NCBI RefSeq assembly: GCF_018326285.1
Contig: NZ_AP023362.1
Coordinates: 4,092,001 to 4,156,000, forward strand
DNA: 64,000 nt
Source: Mycolicibacterium sp. TY81
GTDB taxonomy: Bacteria > Actinomycetota > Actinomycetes > Mycobacteriales > Mycobacteriaceae
Direction: 5' to 3'
This document shows positions 27,852 to 37,788 of the stretch, one piece after another. The notes under the pieces are model-generated. The model saw only the letters and a program-made list of their open reading frames with translations. It had not been told where the DNA came from and did not search any database. How positions within the stretch are numbered: the first letter of the stretch is position 1; each line of letters opens with the position of its first letter. The translations under genes and the position numbers were made by a program.

Positions 27852-28474
27852 ACCAGCCCGTCCCCCACAACCACGTCGCGATCGTGGTCACCGGCCCGGG
27901 TGCCCTTGCGGCGGCGGTTCGGCTGCACCAGGCCGGGATTGACGACGTCGTGCTGATCGATCAGGACACCGACGATGTGACGGCGCTGCACTGGCAGGCG
28001 GACCGGCAGCGCTGGCTCGTCACGACCGCGAATGACGAACGGACGGCAACCCACATCGTCGTCGACACCGACGCGCTGGCCGACCGGCTGTTCGGCACCG
28101 AGGGCATGTCCATGGCCGAAAGCTGGGACGGCGAGCCCGTCGCCTATCTGGGGACGTCGGTCCACGGCTTCCCCAACTGCTATCTGGTGCACGGCCCGAA
28201 CATCGGGCTGCGACACAACTCGGTCGAACAGATGCGGGAGTCCCAGGCGGACTACGTCGCGACCGCAGTGGCCTACGCCCGCGACTTCGGTTTCGCCGTG
28301 GTCGAACCGACACCGGCGGCCCAACAGAACTACGCCAGTTTCCGGCCGCGCGGCACTGCCGATTTCCGCCGTCGCACCAACAGTTTCACCCCGATGGATC
28401 ATCTGGTCCAGCGGCCGGTGCGCGCGTCGGCCACCGTCAGCGCGGCGGATCTCCCCGCCACCGGAAGCTGTTGA
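27848..28474 (+). pseudogene. internally deleted flavin monooxygenase remnant
   Basis: 208 residues. The first ~35 residues (HVAIVVTGPGALAAAVRLHQ) resemble the FAD-binding start of a Baeyer-Villiger-type monooxygenase, though the glycine motif is altered. From about residue 95 it matches the C-terminal part (AYLGTSVHGFPNCYLVHGPN, then LRHNSVEQMRESQADYV). About 280 residues between these parts are missing compared with ~490-residue family members, including the NADPH-binding domain. The frame is open, so a stable fragment may be made, but the enzyme cannot work as usual. The 3-prime end overlaps the convergent gene by 38 nt. Confidence 0.7.
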
Positions 28475-29951
28475 CGTACTTGCCCATATCCGCGGCCAAC
28501 TCCAGGCTGGCCCCGGTCGGCGGGCCGGAACCGGGCCCGAATTCCTGAAACGGCCCCGCCGCCGCGGCGACGAGCGCCAGATCGTCCTGCACCGCCACCA
28601 TGATCAGGATGCGGGTCCGCGAGGCGACGACGTTCTGTCCGTCCGGCCAGTCATCGGCAGCGACGCCGTAGCCCGGGTGATATCCAACCAGTGCGTTGGG
28701 GATCTCGTAGGCCACGCGCGAATCCGGAAACGCGTCCAGCAGCAATGCGGTCGTGATGTCCTTGGCGTCCCGGCCCTGCGCGGGCTCCCCCCACAGCCGC
28801 ATCACCCCGCCGGTGCCACCGGTGTACTGGGCCGTCACGCCGGTGTCGTTCATCGTCACCGAATATGCGGTACCCGGCGCCGGATAGGAGACGCTGAAAG
28901 CGCCGTCGGGCGCGGTGAACCTGGGGTTGATCACCACGGGCTTGCCCATCAGCGGGTGCCCGCAATTGGGCGGGCACTGATACCGCGCCGTCGGTTGGGT
29001 TGTGGCAGCGGAGATTCCGACCAACCCGAGGGCCAGCACCACGATCACCGCGGTCCACGTCGCGACCAGTCGCGGTGCGGACAGCACGCGTACGTCGCGT
29101 TCCGCGTCGTCGGCATCTTCGTTCCGCAGCGTCAATTGCAGGACCAGGCGGAGTAACAGCACCCCCAGCACAGCGAATCCGACGTGCCATGCCGTCTTCG
29201 CCCACTGCGAGATGCCGGCCGAATCCTCGTCGCCGAGCCACACGTGCGCCAGCACCGGCACGACGGCGATCAGCAGTACGCGCCACCAGATCCGCCGGCC
29301 GCGGGGCCGGAACCACAGTGCGGCACCGAGCATCCCGGCAGCGGCGGCCGCGGTGATGGGCATGGTGATGCCACGGATCACGGCTTCGATGAGGAAATCC
29401 GACAACGGCTGATCGTGGTCGACCAGCCCCGAATCGAGCTGGGCGAACATCCGGACGATCGTGGTCGCGGCCGTTGCACCCAGCGCGCCGGTCGCCCCGA
29501 TCACATAGCCGTACAACGCCTTTCGGTCTCCCGGGCTGAACACTCGGAGGAGCAGCGCGGGCGCTATCACCAACAGCGCCTCCACCGCAGAGAGGCCGGC
29601 CTCGACGGTCCGCAGATGCACTGCGGCAACACCACTTTCGAGCGGGACGCCATAGGCGCGCGCGACCACCGCACCGGACCCGAAGGCGAAGGCCACGCCG
29701 AACGCGATGCCTAGGCCCGTGCTCACGAGCAGCCGGACCTTCGCCGGGCCCCGGTAATCCAGCTGTCGGGCGTACAGCACGAACAGCAGCGGAATCCCCA
29801 CGGCCACCGTCGCGATGAAGAGGCCCGGCAACCGCAGCACCGCCGCAACGGCCAGCCAGGCGGCGAATGCAGCCATGGCGATCTGGAAGGACCGCCGGCC
29901 GCGTGCCGGAAGCTCTGGGAACAGCGTGCTCACCAATCCGATGCCGCTCAT
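28437..29951 (-). CDS. polytopic membrane protein with C-terminal extracytoplasmic domain
   Basis: 504 residues, not recognised as a named family. About ten hydrophobic segments fill the first ~320 residues (for example AMAAFAAWLAVAAVLRLPGLF, cut here to AMAAFAAWLAVAAVL; FIATVAVGIPLLFVLY; LLVIAPALLLRVF; IAVVPVLAHVWL; WTAVIVVLALGLVGI). A soluble tail with YQCPPNCGHP, two cysteines close together, follows. The start overlaps the stop of the upstream S53 peptidase gene by 4 nt, so the two are translated together. A role linked to the peptidase is possible but not shown. Confidence 0.75.
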   Translation of the reverse strand: MSGIGLVSTLFPELPARGRRSFQIAMAAFAAWLAVAAVLRLPGLFIATVAVGIPLLFVLYARQLDYRGPAKVRLLVSTGLGIAFGVAFAFGSGAVVARAYGVPLESGVAAVHLRTVEAGLSAVEALLVIAPALLLRVFSPGDRKALYGYVIGATGALGATAATTIVRMFAQLDSGLVDHDQPLSDFLIEAVIRGITMPITAAAAAGMLGAALWFRPRGRRIWWRVLLIAVVPVLAHVWLGDEDSAGISQWAKTAWHVGFAVLGVLLLRLVLQLTLRNEDADDAERDVRVLSAPRLVATWTAVIVVLALGLVGISAATTQPTARYQCPPNCGHPLMGKPVVINPRFTAPDGAFSVSYPAPGTAYSVTMNDTGVTAQYTGGTGGVMRLWGEPAQGRDAKDITTALLLDAFPDSRVAYEIPNALVGYHPGYGVAADDWPDGQNVVASRTRILIMVAVQDDLALVAAAAGPFQEFGPGSGPPTGASLELAADMGKYVNSFRWRGDPPR

Positions 29952-31532
29952 CCGGTTGTCCCCTGCGCCACCAGCAGGCTGCGCGCCAGCTTGTCGATAT
30001 CTGGTGTGCCCAGGCCGGTTACGGAGTCGAAGCCGGGGCCGGCCATCGCTATCGCGTTACCGCCCACGGTGACGTCGTGGAACGCCGGGAGCCGTCCCGC
30101 CCGCTGCACGCGGTACAGCAGCGGGTTCAGGTCACCGAGCAGTCGCCCGCCGTGATCGAGCAGGTACTGGTCGATCACCGCCGCCATCCCGGCCCAGATC
30201 GGCGCGGACATGGAAGTGCCTCCGGCCAGCACGGTTTCGCCGTGGAAGACCATGCGGGCCCCGGTGAAGAAATCCGCGACGGCCGAGACGTCGGGGACGA
30301 GCCGCTTGTTGCGGCCGCGGTCCGACGGCACACCCCGTTGCCAGGCCGGGCGGTCGAACAGCGCCGATACCCCGCCGCCACTGCCGTGGGTGAGGGGCAC
30401 GTCGAACCAGGCCTGCTCGCCGAGCCATTGGCCGTGCTCGTCGGTGGACAGCGTGGTGCCGCCGACGGCCGTCATCTCGGGTACCGATGCCACCGAGTCG
30501 AGTCCGATGTCGTCGATGCTCGGCGGTGCCGACCAGTCCTGCCCGCCTTTGCATTCCAGCCCCGCGAGATCGCCACTGGCATCGAAGGCGGTGGTGCCGC
30601 TGCGGTGCGCCCGCGCCAGTGCCGACCGCACGGGTGCCAGATCGGCGGCGGTGAGCATCTTGTCGCAGCCCCACCCTATGGACAGGCTCCACTCGGCGCC
30701 CGGGAAGCGCCGGTCGGCGTCGGCCATCATCTCGCCGATCTTGCGATAGGCGCCGTCGCCGGACACGGTCGGCCGGGCATTGACGTAGACGGTCTGGGCG
30801 TCGGGAGCGATGGCGTGCGCCATCTGGAGATCCATCGTGGTCTCGCCGGTGCGCTCGGATGGCATGTCCCCCACCACGATGGGAGTGAAGCGCGGCAACT
30901 GGTTCAGTTCGGCGAACATGTCGAGATCGGATTGATCGAAGCCGTCGAAACCGAAGATGACGATGGTGCGGCCCTTGCCGGTGTATCCCTGATCGGACAG
31001 CGGAAAGACGTTGTAGGCCCGGCGCAGGTCCTGGGCCGAGAGACCGCCGGCGGGGACGTCGCGCGGCGCGATCAGCGGCCGCGACTCCCGGAACGGCGTG
31101 TACCCGAGGAGCCTGCCGAATCCGCTCAACTCGGGAACCAACACCGGCGGCAGCTCGGGTTGGCTGGTCGCCGCATAGAAGGTCTGCCCGCGGCGCCCGC
31201 GGTAGTCGCGGACATCGACACGCAACGCCCGCGCCATGGCACGGGCGTCGCCTTCGACGGTGGCCCAGTCGTCGCCGGGCCGCCACTGCACCGAAAGCCC
31301 GGCGGCTCGCGCCCATTGGATCAACCCATCGGGCCGGGCGGCACGTGTCAGCGCAGCGGTCAGTTCGACGTGAGCTGCCGCGGACGGGCCGAGATCAGCC
31401 GAAGCCGACAGCAGATGGGCCAGTGGGCCGGTCAGGGCCAGACGGCCACCCCGCTCAGCGGGCGGGCCGGCGGACGCCAGCGCCGTCAGCCCGGCCGCTA
31501 CCAGTACCGCGCCGATGCGCCGTACGGCGCAT
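29948..31532 (-). CDS. S53-family (sedolisin) serine peptidase, 5-prime end doubtful
   Basis: Sedolisin-type peptidase with an N-terminal pro-domain. Catalytic signatures: GETTMDLQMAHAIAP (Glu and Asp), SGDLAG (oxyanion Asp) and GGTSMSAPIWAG (nucleophile Ser). A C-terminal calcium-site-like DVTVGGN and GLGTP are present. A signal peptide (RRIGAVLVAAGLTALASAG) is encoded in frame but no ATG, GTG or TTG precedes it in that frame. The obvious ATG (minus-strand 31532) is one base out of frame and lies in a 28-bp palindrome, so a frameshift there is likely. The first in-frame start is TTG at 31324, which would drop the signal and part of the pro-domain. Confidence 0.75.
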
Positions 31533-31537
31533 CGGCG
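31510..31537. repeat. 28-bp perfect palindrome
   Basis: The half CGCCGATGCGCCGT is followed directly by its complement, with no loop. It covers the expected start and first codons of the S53 peptidase gene. Confidence 0.9.
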
Positions 31538-31562
31538 ACCTACTGGGATGGGGCTCCCGTTC

Positions 31563-31847
31563 CTAGTGCGGAGCGGTGACGACGTTGCCCGGCAGCGCCG
31601 TCTGCGGTCCCGGAGCCTTCACCGACGGGGAGAACGAGTTGCCACCCTTGGTGGGCCCGCCCTTCTCGCTCGGCGTCACCGGCGACGACGAGGCGGGTGC
31701 CGACGTCGTGGTCGTGGTGCTCGTGGTGGTGGTCGGCTCTTCCTTGGCCTTCTCGCCACAGGAAGAGAGCAGGCCCATCGCGAGTCCGGCGGTCACGGCG
31801 AGGCCGGCCACCATCTTCTTGCGGGTCGAGTGCCGAACGGTGGTCAT
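31563..31847 (-). CDS. small lipoprotein with Thr/Ser-rich linker
   Basis: 94 residues. MTTVRHSTRKKMVAGLAVTA is a lipoprotein signal, with lipobox LLSSC and Cys as the first mature residue. The rest is low complexity (TTTTSTTTTTSAP) and ends without a recognisable domain. The start is set by AAGGAGA upstream; the frame continues to 32126 but without gene-like content. It lies just upstream of the S53 peptidase on the same strand. Function unknown. Confidence 0.75.
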   Translation of the reverse strand: MTTVRHSTRKKMVAGLAVTAGLAMGLLSSCGEKAKEEPTTTTSTTTTTSAPASSSPVTPSEKGGPTKGGNSFSPSVKAPGPQTALPGNVVTAPH

Positions 31848-32196
31848 ACCGATTCTCCTTTTGTCCATTCCGTTCGCCCCGACGGCTGTAGCCACGAAGA
31901 AACGGGCATCGCGATCGTAATCTGATTCGCTTCTCACAGCATACCGACAAGCGATTTCCACCACTGGGATATCTAGCCCGATAGTGGGACATCGCACGCT
32001 GCTGGCAAACAACAGCTCAGAGCCCTGAAACCCACGCGACTGCGACCGCTGGGACAAATGAGACGGCAGTGAACCAAAAGCACCCGGCAATTCCCGCAAA
32101 GTAGTACGTGCCGTACCAGTGACCAATACGGTCGAAAGTGTTCGGACTTCAATGGCGAAGTCGTTTCACCTGTCGAATTCATAGAGGAAGTCTCAC
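31848..32196. other. divergent non-coding region
   Basis: About 350 bp, with lower GC, between the minus-strand lipoprotein and the plus-strand LGFP lipoprotein. It should hold both promoters. I saw no RNA gene, riboswitch or strong repeat. Confidence 0.45.
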
Positions 32197-32823
32197 GTGA
32201 AAACCGAATTGCTCGTCCGCCGTACCGCCGCCGCCATCGGCGTCGCCGCACTCACCGGAGCTGCCGTCGTGGCCTGCTCCCAAACCAAGGACATCGGTTC
32301 CACCGCGTCGTCGGCTGCCAGCTCCGGGGCCAGCGCGGCATCATCCGTTGCCAGCTCAGGAGCCAGCGCCGCATCGTCCGCCGCGAGTTCCGCGTCGAGC
32401 GCCGCCTCGTCGGCCATGGCCGGGTCGCCGACCACCATGAGCGTGCCGGGCGTGGGTGACGTCACCTTGGACGGTCCCGTCGCCGACGCCTACCAGAAAG
32501 CCGGTGGCGAAGCTGCTCTCGGCCAGCCGACCGCCCAGCCGCAGAAGGTCGGCGACGGCACGGTGCAGGCCTTTGCGAAGGGCACCATCTTCAGCTCGCC
32601 GGCGACGGGCGCCCACCTCGTGCAGGGTGAGATTCTGCGCGAATACACGGAAAAGGGCGGCGCCGGGGGCGAATTGGGCTTCCCGACCACCGACGAAGCC
32701 CAGACCGCAGGCGGACCGGACGCGCCCAAGGGCGGCTGGATCAGCGAGTTCCAGAAGGGCACCATCACCTGGCTGAACCAGGGTGACGGCACCTTCAAGG
32801 CCACCATCACCCCCAAGCAGTAG
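32197..32823 (+). CDS. LGFP-repeat lipoprotein
   Basis: 208 residues. A lipoprotein signal ends at AAVVACSQ (Cys27 region). A Ser/Ala tract (ASSGASAASSVASSGASAAS) links to a C-terminal LGFP-type region with AALGQPTAQPQ and GGELGFPTTDEA. LGFP repeats are known in actinobacterial cell-wall proteins and are thought to bind the arabinogalactan-peptidoglycan layer. GTG start at 32197 follows GGAAG. Probably surface-anchored. Confidence 0.85.
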   Translation: MKTELLVRRTAAAIGVAALTGAAVVACSQTKDIGSTASSAASSGASAASSVASSGASAASSAASSASSAASSAMAGSPTTMSVPGVGDVTLDGPVADAYQKAGGEAALGQPTAQPQKVGDGTVQAFAKGTIFSSPATGAHLVQGEILREYTEKGGAGGELGFPTTDEAQTAGGPDAPKGGWISEFQKGTITWLNQGDGTFKATITPKQ

Positions 32824-33273
32824 TCACTGCTCCTCGGCGAGCGCGGCGAGCCGGGCCAGCGAGGCCTGCAGCCAGTCGGCGGAGGTCTGCCTGGCCCGGT
32901 TCAGCCGCTTCTCGTCGGTCAGTGCCGTCCAGTCGTAGGTGTGGGTGACGTGGGTGTGCCCGTCGTCGATGGGCTCGAGCTCCCAGCGCCACAGGTGCCC
33001 CGGCTGCGGCAGCCCGGGCTCTGACGGCTTCCACGCGATGCGCCGGCCCTCGACGAATTCGACGACGTGGTTCTCCCGCGTGGCGCCGACCGTCAGGCCC
33101 ATGACGAACACATCACCCACGGCGTGCACGCGTTGACCGGCGGGCGCCTCCGCCAGGTTGTCGTTGCCGTCCCAGCGCGGCTGCTGCGCGGGGTCGGCGA
33201 TGAGCTCGAAGATCTCCGCCGCCGGTGCGGCGATGTCACGACTGGCACTGACGACCCGAATTTCGTTGTCCAC
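32824..33273 (-). CDS. SRPBCC (START-like) domain protein
   Basis: 149 residues of the polyketide cyclase/START-like fold: RDIAAPAAEIFELIADPAQQ at the N-terminus, GDVFVMGL and the long C-terminal helix NRARQTSADWLQASLARLAA. Members bind hydrophobic ligands in a cavity. Stop codons of this gene and the LGFP gene are directly adjacent. It follows the VWA gene by 40 nt and is probably co-transcribed. Confidence 0.85.
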   Translation of the reverse strand: MDNEIRVVSASRDIAAPAAEIFELIADPAQQPRWDGNDNLAEAPAGQRVHAVGDVFVMGLTVGATRENHVVEFVEGRRIAWKPSEPGLPQPGHLWRWELEPIDDGHTHVTHTYDWTALTDEKRLNRARQTSADWLQASLARLAALAEEQ

Positions 33274-33313
33274 GAGTCGTATTCAACCCGACAGACCCGC
33301 GACGCGCGAGTGG

Positions 33314-34327
33314 TTACGTCGGCAGCCGCCGGTTGATCACCAGCGCGGAGATCACCGCACAGGTCAGCGCGAACACGCCGAGGCGCAGCCACGCGGTACC
33401 ACCGGGTCCGCGGATGATCTCGTAGCCGATCTGCTGCTGGATGGCGTCGTAGCTCTTGTTGAGGTCCTCGATCTTGGCCGCCGTATACATCTGCCCACCG
33501 GACAGCTCGGCGACCCGCTTCATGGTGGTGTCGTTGACCGGGACGTTGACGCTCTGGTTGTCGACCTTGATCTTGCCGCCCTTGGTCCCGAACGCGATGG
33601 TCGAGATCGGGGTGTCCGACTCCTTGGAGGTCCGCGCCGCGGTGTAGGCGCCGTGCGGGCTGTCCGGGTTGCCGGGCCGGTTCTCCGCACCATCGGACAG
33701 CAACACGATCCGTTTCGGCGGCTTGTCGGTGTTGCCACTGCCACCGAGCACGTCCGCCAGGGTCGAGATCGCGCGCAGGGCCGCGAAGATGCCGTCGCCG
33801 GTCGCGGTGCCGTCGTCGACGGTGAGGTGGTCCAGCGCGGTGATGGTGGCGTTGTGGTCCGGCGTCGGCGACACCAGCAGATTGGTGTTTCCGGAGAACG
33901 TGACCAGGCCGAGGTTCACGCCGGGGGTCAGCTTCTTCGCGAACTGCTTGGCGGCGTCTTTCGCCGCGGCCAGCCGGCTCGGGGAGACGTCGTCGGCCTC
34001 CATGGACCGGGAGACGTCCATCACGAGCATGATCACCGCGCGGTTGCGCGGGGTCTTGATCTCGTGGGTGGGGGCGGCGAGCGCGACGGTCAAGGACAGC
34101 AGCGCGGCCACCGAGAACACCATCGGGAGGTGCCGCCAGCGCGTCGGCTGCATCGGTACGACGTCGGTGCGCGGCTGGTCGCCGGCATAGCTGCGCAGCC
34201 GGCTGGCGCGGTTGCGTTGTGCCGCGAGATAGGCGGCCACCAACGCGATGGGCAGCAGTGCGGTCAGGAGCAGCCAGGGGTGCGCGAAGCCCGACAACGA
34301 CACCGATCCGATTCCCGGAAGACTCAT
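33314..34327 (-). CDS. VWA-domain membrane protein
   Basis: 337 residues from ATG at 34327. Two N-terminal membrane segments (LLLTALLPIALVAAYLAA; MVFSVAALLSLTVALAA) and one at the C-terminus (GVFALTCAVISALVI) bracket a von Willebrand A domain with MIDAS motif DVSRSM, later Thr in DDGTATGDG and Asp in LLSDGAENR. The layout is that of BatA-type proteins. It is divergent from the mnh operon. A much longer frame on this strand, over the mnhA gene, is spurious. Confidence 0.87.
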   Translation of the reverse strand: MSLPGIGSVSLSGFAHPWLLLTALLPIALVAAYLAAQRNRASRLRSYAGDQPRTDVVPMQPTRWRHLPMVFSVAALLSLTVALAAPTHEIKTPRNRAVIMLVMDVSRSMEADDVSPSRLAAAKDAAKQFAKKLTPGVNLGLVTFSGNTNLLVSPTPDHNATITALDHLTVDDGTATGDGIFAALRAISTLADVLGGSGNTDKPPKRIVLLSDGAENRPGNPDSPHGAYTAARTSKESDTPISTIAFGTKGGKIKVDNQSVNVPVNDTTMKRVAELSGGQMYTAAKIEDLNKSYDAIQQQIGYEIIRGPGGTAWLRLGVFALTCAVISALVINRRLPT

Positions 34328-34486
34328 CGGCGCCCCGTCGCGTTCGTCACCATAAGTGAAAAGTGTAGGAGTCGGTGCATCGTGCACCCGGTAGCGGGGC
34401 TGTGGCCTGCGAGAACCGCGGGACCACGGCAGTGACAGCCGCCCCGTAAGCTGGCCGGACCGCCCCCCGACGCCTGCCGGAGGCCC

Positions 34487-37318
34487 ATGCTCACCGTTCT
34501 GTACGTACACGCGATCGCCACTGTTCTCGCTCCACTGTTGGTACGACGCTGGGGACGGCGGGCGTTTTATCCGCTCGCGCTGGCGCCCGCGGGCTCGCTG
34601 ATCTGGCTGGCGTCGAACTGGCCCGGAACCGGCGAGCAGACGCTGCACATCGACTGGGTACCGCAGCTGTCCATGGACATCACGCTGCGGCTGGATTCGC
34701 TGTCGGCGATCATGTCGGTGCTGGTGCTGGGCGTCGGCACCCTCGTGCTGGTCTACTGCGCCGAGTACTTCCACCACGCCGACGGGCACACCGAGAACCG
34801 GCTGCCCAGCTTCGCCGCCGAGCTCGTCGCGTTCTCGGGCGCCATGTTCGGACTGGTCTGCAGCGACAACACGCTGCTGCTGTATCTGTTCTGGGAGCTG
34901 ACGACCGTGCTGTCGTTCCTGCTCGTCGGCCACTATGCCGAGCGCGTCGCCAGCCGGCGCGCCGCCACCCAGGCGCTGCTGGTCACGACGTTCGGTGGCC
35001 TGGCGATGCTGACCGGCATCATCATGCTGGGCACGCTCGCCGGCACCTACCGGCTGTCCGACCTCGTCGCGACCGCGCCGAGCGGCACCACCTCGTCGGT
35101 TGCCGTCGTGCTGGTACTCATCGGTGCACTGTCCAAGTCGGCCATCGTGCCGATGCACTTCTGGCTGCCGGGCGCCATGGCGGCGCCGACGCCCGTCAGC
35201 GCCTACCTGCACGCCGCGGCCATGGTGAAGGCCGGCGTGTACCTGATCGCCCGCATGACACCCGGTTTCGCCGATCACCAGCCGTGGCGGCCGACGGTCG
35301 TGACGCTGGGCCTGGTGACGCTGCTGCTGGCCGGCTGGCGTGCCGTGCGCGAGTACGACCTCAAACTGATCCTGGCCTTCGGCACCGTGAGCCAGCTGGG
35401 GCTGATCACGGTGATGGTCGGCGCCGGCGGTGGCGATCTGATGCTCGCCGGGCTCGCCATGCTGTGCGCGCACGCCATGTTCAAGGCCGCGCTGTTCATG
35501 GTCGTCGGGATCATCGACCACGCCACGGGCACCCGCGACATCCGGAAACTGGCGTGGCTCGGCCGGCGCAGCCCCGTGCTGCTGGGCATCGCCGTCGCCG
35601 CGGCCGCCAGTATGGCCGGGCTGCCGCCGTTCCTCGGCTTCGTCGCGAAAGAGGCCGACTTCGAAACCCTGTGGCACAGCCCGACGTTGGGCGCGTCGGC
35701 ACCGTTCGTGCTGGCGACCGTGGCGTTCGGGTCGGTGTTCACCACGATCTACAGCCTGCGGTTCCTCTACGGCGCATTCGCCCGTAAAGGCAGGGAAGAA
35801 CCGATTCGCGTCACGGAGATGCACCGTCCCAGCCTCGGCTTCCTCATCCCGCCGGGCATCCTGGCCGTCGCCGGCCTCGGCTTCGGGCTGCTGCCGAATG
35901 CGTTGGACCACGCCATCGCCGACTACACCGCGACCATGCCGGGCAGCACCGGATACCACCTGGCGCTGTGGCACGGCGTCAACATGCCGCTGCTGTTGTC
36001 GGCCGTGATCCTCGGAGCCGGCGCGGCGGCGTTCGTGCTGCGGCACCGCCTCGAACGCTTCCGGGTGCCCTATCTGCCGCTGGGCAATGCCGACCGGATG
36101 TACGACGCGGCCATCCGCGGCGCGGATCGCTTCGCCGTGCGGCTGACGGCGTTCACCCAGCGCGGCTCGATCCCGACGACGCAGGCGATGATCCTGTCGA
36201 CCCTCGCCGTGCTGCCCGTCGCGGTGCTGCTGCTGGGTCCGCGGGACCAGCCCGACCTGAAGTTGTGGAACTCGCCGCTGCAGGTGGTCGTCGGCCTCAT
36301 CGTGCTGGCGGCGGCGATCAGCGCGACGGTGATGCGCAACCGTCTGGCGGCCGTGCTGGTCGTCGGTGTCACGGGTTACGGCTGCGGCACGCTCTACATC
36401 TTCTACGGCGCACCGGACCTGGCGTTGACCCAATTCCTGGTCGAGACACTGACTTTGGTGGTCTTCCTGCTGGTGCTGCGCACCCTGCCCGCCGAATCCG
36501 ACGCCGCCCACATGAAGCGGCACCGGCTGCCGCGTGCCCTGCTGGCCACCGCGGTCGGCGCGTCGGTGACGGCGCTGGCCGTCTACGCCATGGCCGCCCG
36601 CAAGACCCGGCCGCTGGCCGAGCTGCTGCCCGACGCGGCGTACTACCGCGGGCACGGCGCCAACACCGTCAACGTGCTGCTGGTGGACATCCGGGCCTGG
36701 GACACCCTCGGCGAGATCTCGGTGCTGCTGGTCGCCGCGACCGGTGTGGCGTCGATGGTGTTCCGGCACAGGCGTTTCGGCTCGGCGCCCCGGGTACCGA
36801 AAGATCACCGGCCGACCCCCGACATCACCTGGCTGCGGGGCAGCGACCTGCGCGATCCGCGGCACCGCTCCCTGGTGCTCGAGGTGGCGACCCGCATGAT
36901 CTTCCCGCTCATCATGGTGCTGTCGGTGTACTTTTTCTTCGCCGGACACAACACTCCCGGCGGCGGTTTCGCCGGTGGCCTGACGGCGGGTCTGGCGCTG
37001 GTGCTGCGGTACCTGGCCGGCGGCCGTTACGAATTGGGCGAGACGCTGCCGCTGGACGCCGGCAAGATTCTGGGTGCCGGCCTGGCGCTGTCGGCCGGGA
37101 CGGCGACGGCCTCGCTGCTGCTGGGCGCCCCGGTGCTGTCCAGCGCGGTGGTGAAATTCACGCTGCCCCTGCTGGGTTCGGTGAAGGTGGTGACGGCGCT
37201 GTTCTTCGACCTCGGCGTGTATCTCATCGTCGTGGGCCTGGTGCTGGACATCCTGCGCAGCCTGGGCGCCAAGGTCGACGAAGAGTTGTACGCACCACGT
37301 GAGGCGGCCACCCGATGA
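34487..37318 (+). CDS. mnhA: Mrp antiporter subunit A fused to B
   Basis: 943 residues. The large subunit of the multi-subunit Na+/H+ (Mrp/Mnh) antiporter, related to NuoL of complex I. The proton-channel region shows WELTTVLSFLLVG, KSAIVPMHFWLPGAMAAPTP and VSAYLHAAAMVKAG. The C-terminus from about residue 800 is a MnhB domain (RMIFPLIMVLSVYFFFAGHN, TPGGGFAGGL), so A and B are one chain, as in several actinobacteria. ATG start follows GGAGG. First gene of the operon; overlaps mnhC by 4 nt. Confidence 0.95.
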   Translation: MLTVLYVHAIATVLAPLLVRRWGRRAFYPLALAPAGSLIWLASNWPGTGEQTLHIDWVPQLSMDITLRLDSLSAIMSVLVLGVGTLVLVYCAEYFHHADGHTENRLPSFAAELVAFSGAMFGLVCSDNTLLLYLFWELTTVLSFLLVGHYAERVASRRAATQALLVTTFGGLAMLTGIIMLGTLAGTYRLSDLVATAPSGTTSSVAVVLVLIGALSKSAIVPMHFWLPGAMAAPTPVSAYLHAAAMVKAGVYLIARMTPGFADHQPWRPTVVTLGLVTLLLAGWRAVREYDLKLILAFGTVSQLGLITVMVGAGGGDLMLAGLAMLCAHAMFKAALFMVVGIIDHATGTRDIRKLAWLGRRSPVLLGIAVAAAASMAGLPPFLGFVAKEADFETLWHSPTLGASAPFVLATVAFGSVFTTIYSLRFLYGAFARKGREEPIRVTEMHRPSLGFLIPPGILAVAGLGFGLLPNALDHAIADYTATMPGSTGYHLALWHGVNMPLLLSAVILGAGAAAFVLRHRLERFRVPYLPLGNADRMYDAAIRGADRFAVRLTAFTQRGSIPTTQAMILSTLAVLPVAVLLLGPRDQPDLKLWNSPLQVVVGLIVLAAAISATVMRNRLAAVLVVGVTGYGCGTLYIFYGAPDLALTQFLVETLTLVVFLLVLRTLPAESDAAHMKRHRLPRALLATAVGASVTALAVYAMAARKTRPLAELLPDAAYYRGHGANTVNVLLVDIRAWDTLGEISVLLVAATGVASMVFRHRRFGSAPRVPKDHRPTPDITWLRGSDLRDPRHRSLVLEVATRMIFPLIMVLSVYFFFAGHNTPGGGFAGGLTAGLALVLRYLAGGRYELGETLPLDAGKILGAGLALSAGTATASLLLGAPVLSSAVVKFTLPLLGSVKVVTALFFDLGVYLIVVGLVLDILRSLGAKVDEELYAPREAATR

Positions 37319-37788
37319 CGACCTATCTCGTCCCCCTTGTACTCATCGGCGGTCTCACCGGCACCGGCGTGTACCTGCTGCTGGAGCGCAACCTGACCCG
37401 AATGTTGTTGGGCCTGTTGCTGATCGGCAACGCGGTGAACCTGCTGATCCTGGTGATGGGGGGTGAGGCCGGTAATCCGCCGGTGCGCGGCCGCACCAGC
37501 CACGGCCAGACGGGGACCGCCGACCCGCTGGCACAGGGCATGGTCCTCACCTCGATCGTCATCACCATGGGTGTCGCCGCGTTCGTGCTGGCGCTGATCT
37601 ACCGGGCCTACCGCCTCACCACGGTCGAAGAGGTGGGCAACGACCCCGAGGACAGCCGCGTCGCGCAGCTGTCGACCACCGACACCCCGGCGGTCGAGGA
37701 AGACCGCGGCGAACCGTCCGTCGTCACCGACGCCGACGCACCCGCGGAACTCGACGCGCTACCCGCCGACCCGGTGGAGCAGGCGTGA
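37315..37788 (+). CDS. mnhC: Mrp antiporter subunit C
   Basis: 157 residues, NuoK-like, with three membrane segments including LLLERNLTRMLLGLLLIGNA and DPLAQGMVLTSIVITMGVAA (a conserved family stretch). The C-terminal ~45 residues form an acidic extension. Overlaps both neighbours by 4 nt. Confidence 0.94.
   Translation: MTTYLVPLVLIGGLTGTGVYLLLERNLTRMLLGLLLIGNAVNLLILVMGGEAGNPPVRGRTSHGQTGTADPLAQGMVLTSIVITMGVAAFVLALIYRAYRLTTVEEVGNDPEDSRVAQLSTTDTPAVEEDRGEPSVVTDADAPAELDALPADPVEQA

Noticed and set aside
33314..36949. A single 1211-residue minus-strand frame
   Set aside because: Only the last 337 codons (VWA protein from 34327) are real; the rest is an antisense shadow of mnhA with GC-rich low-complexity composition.
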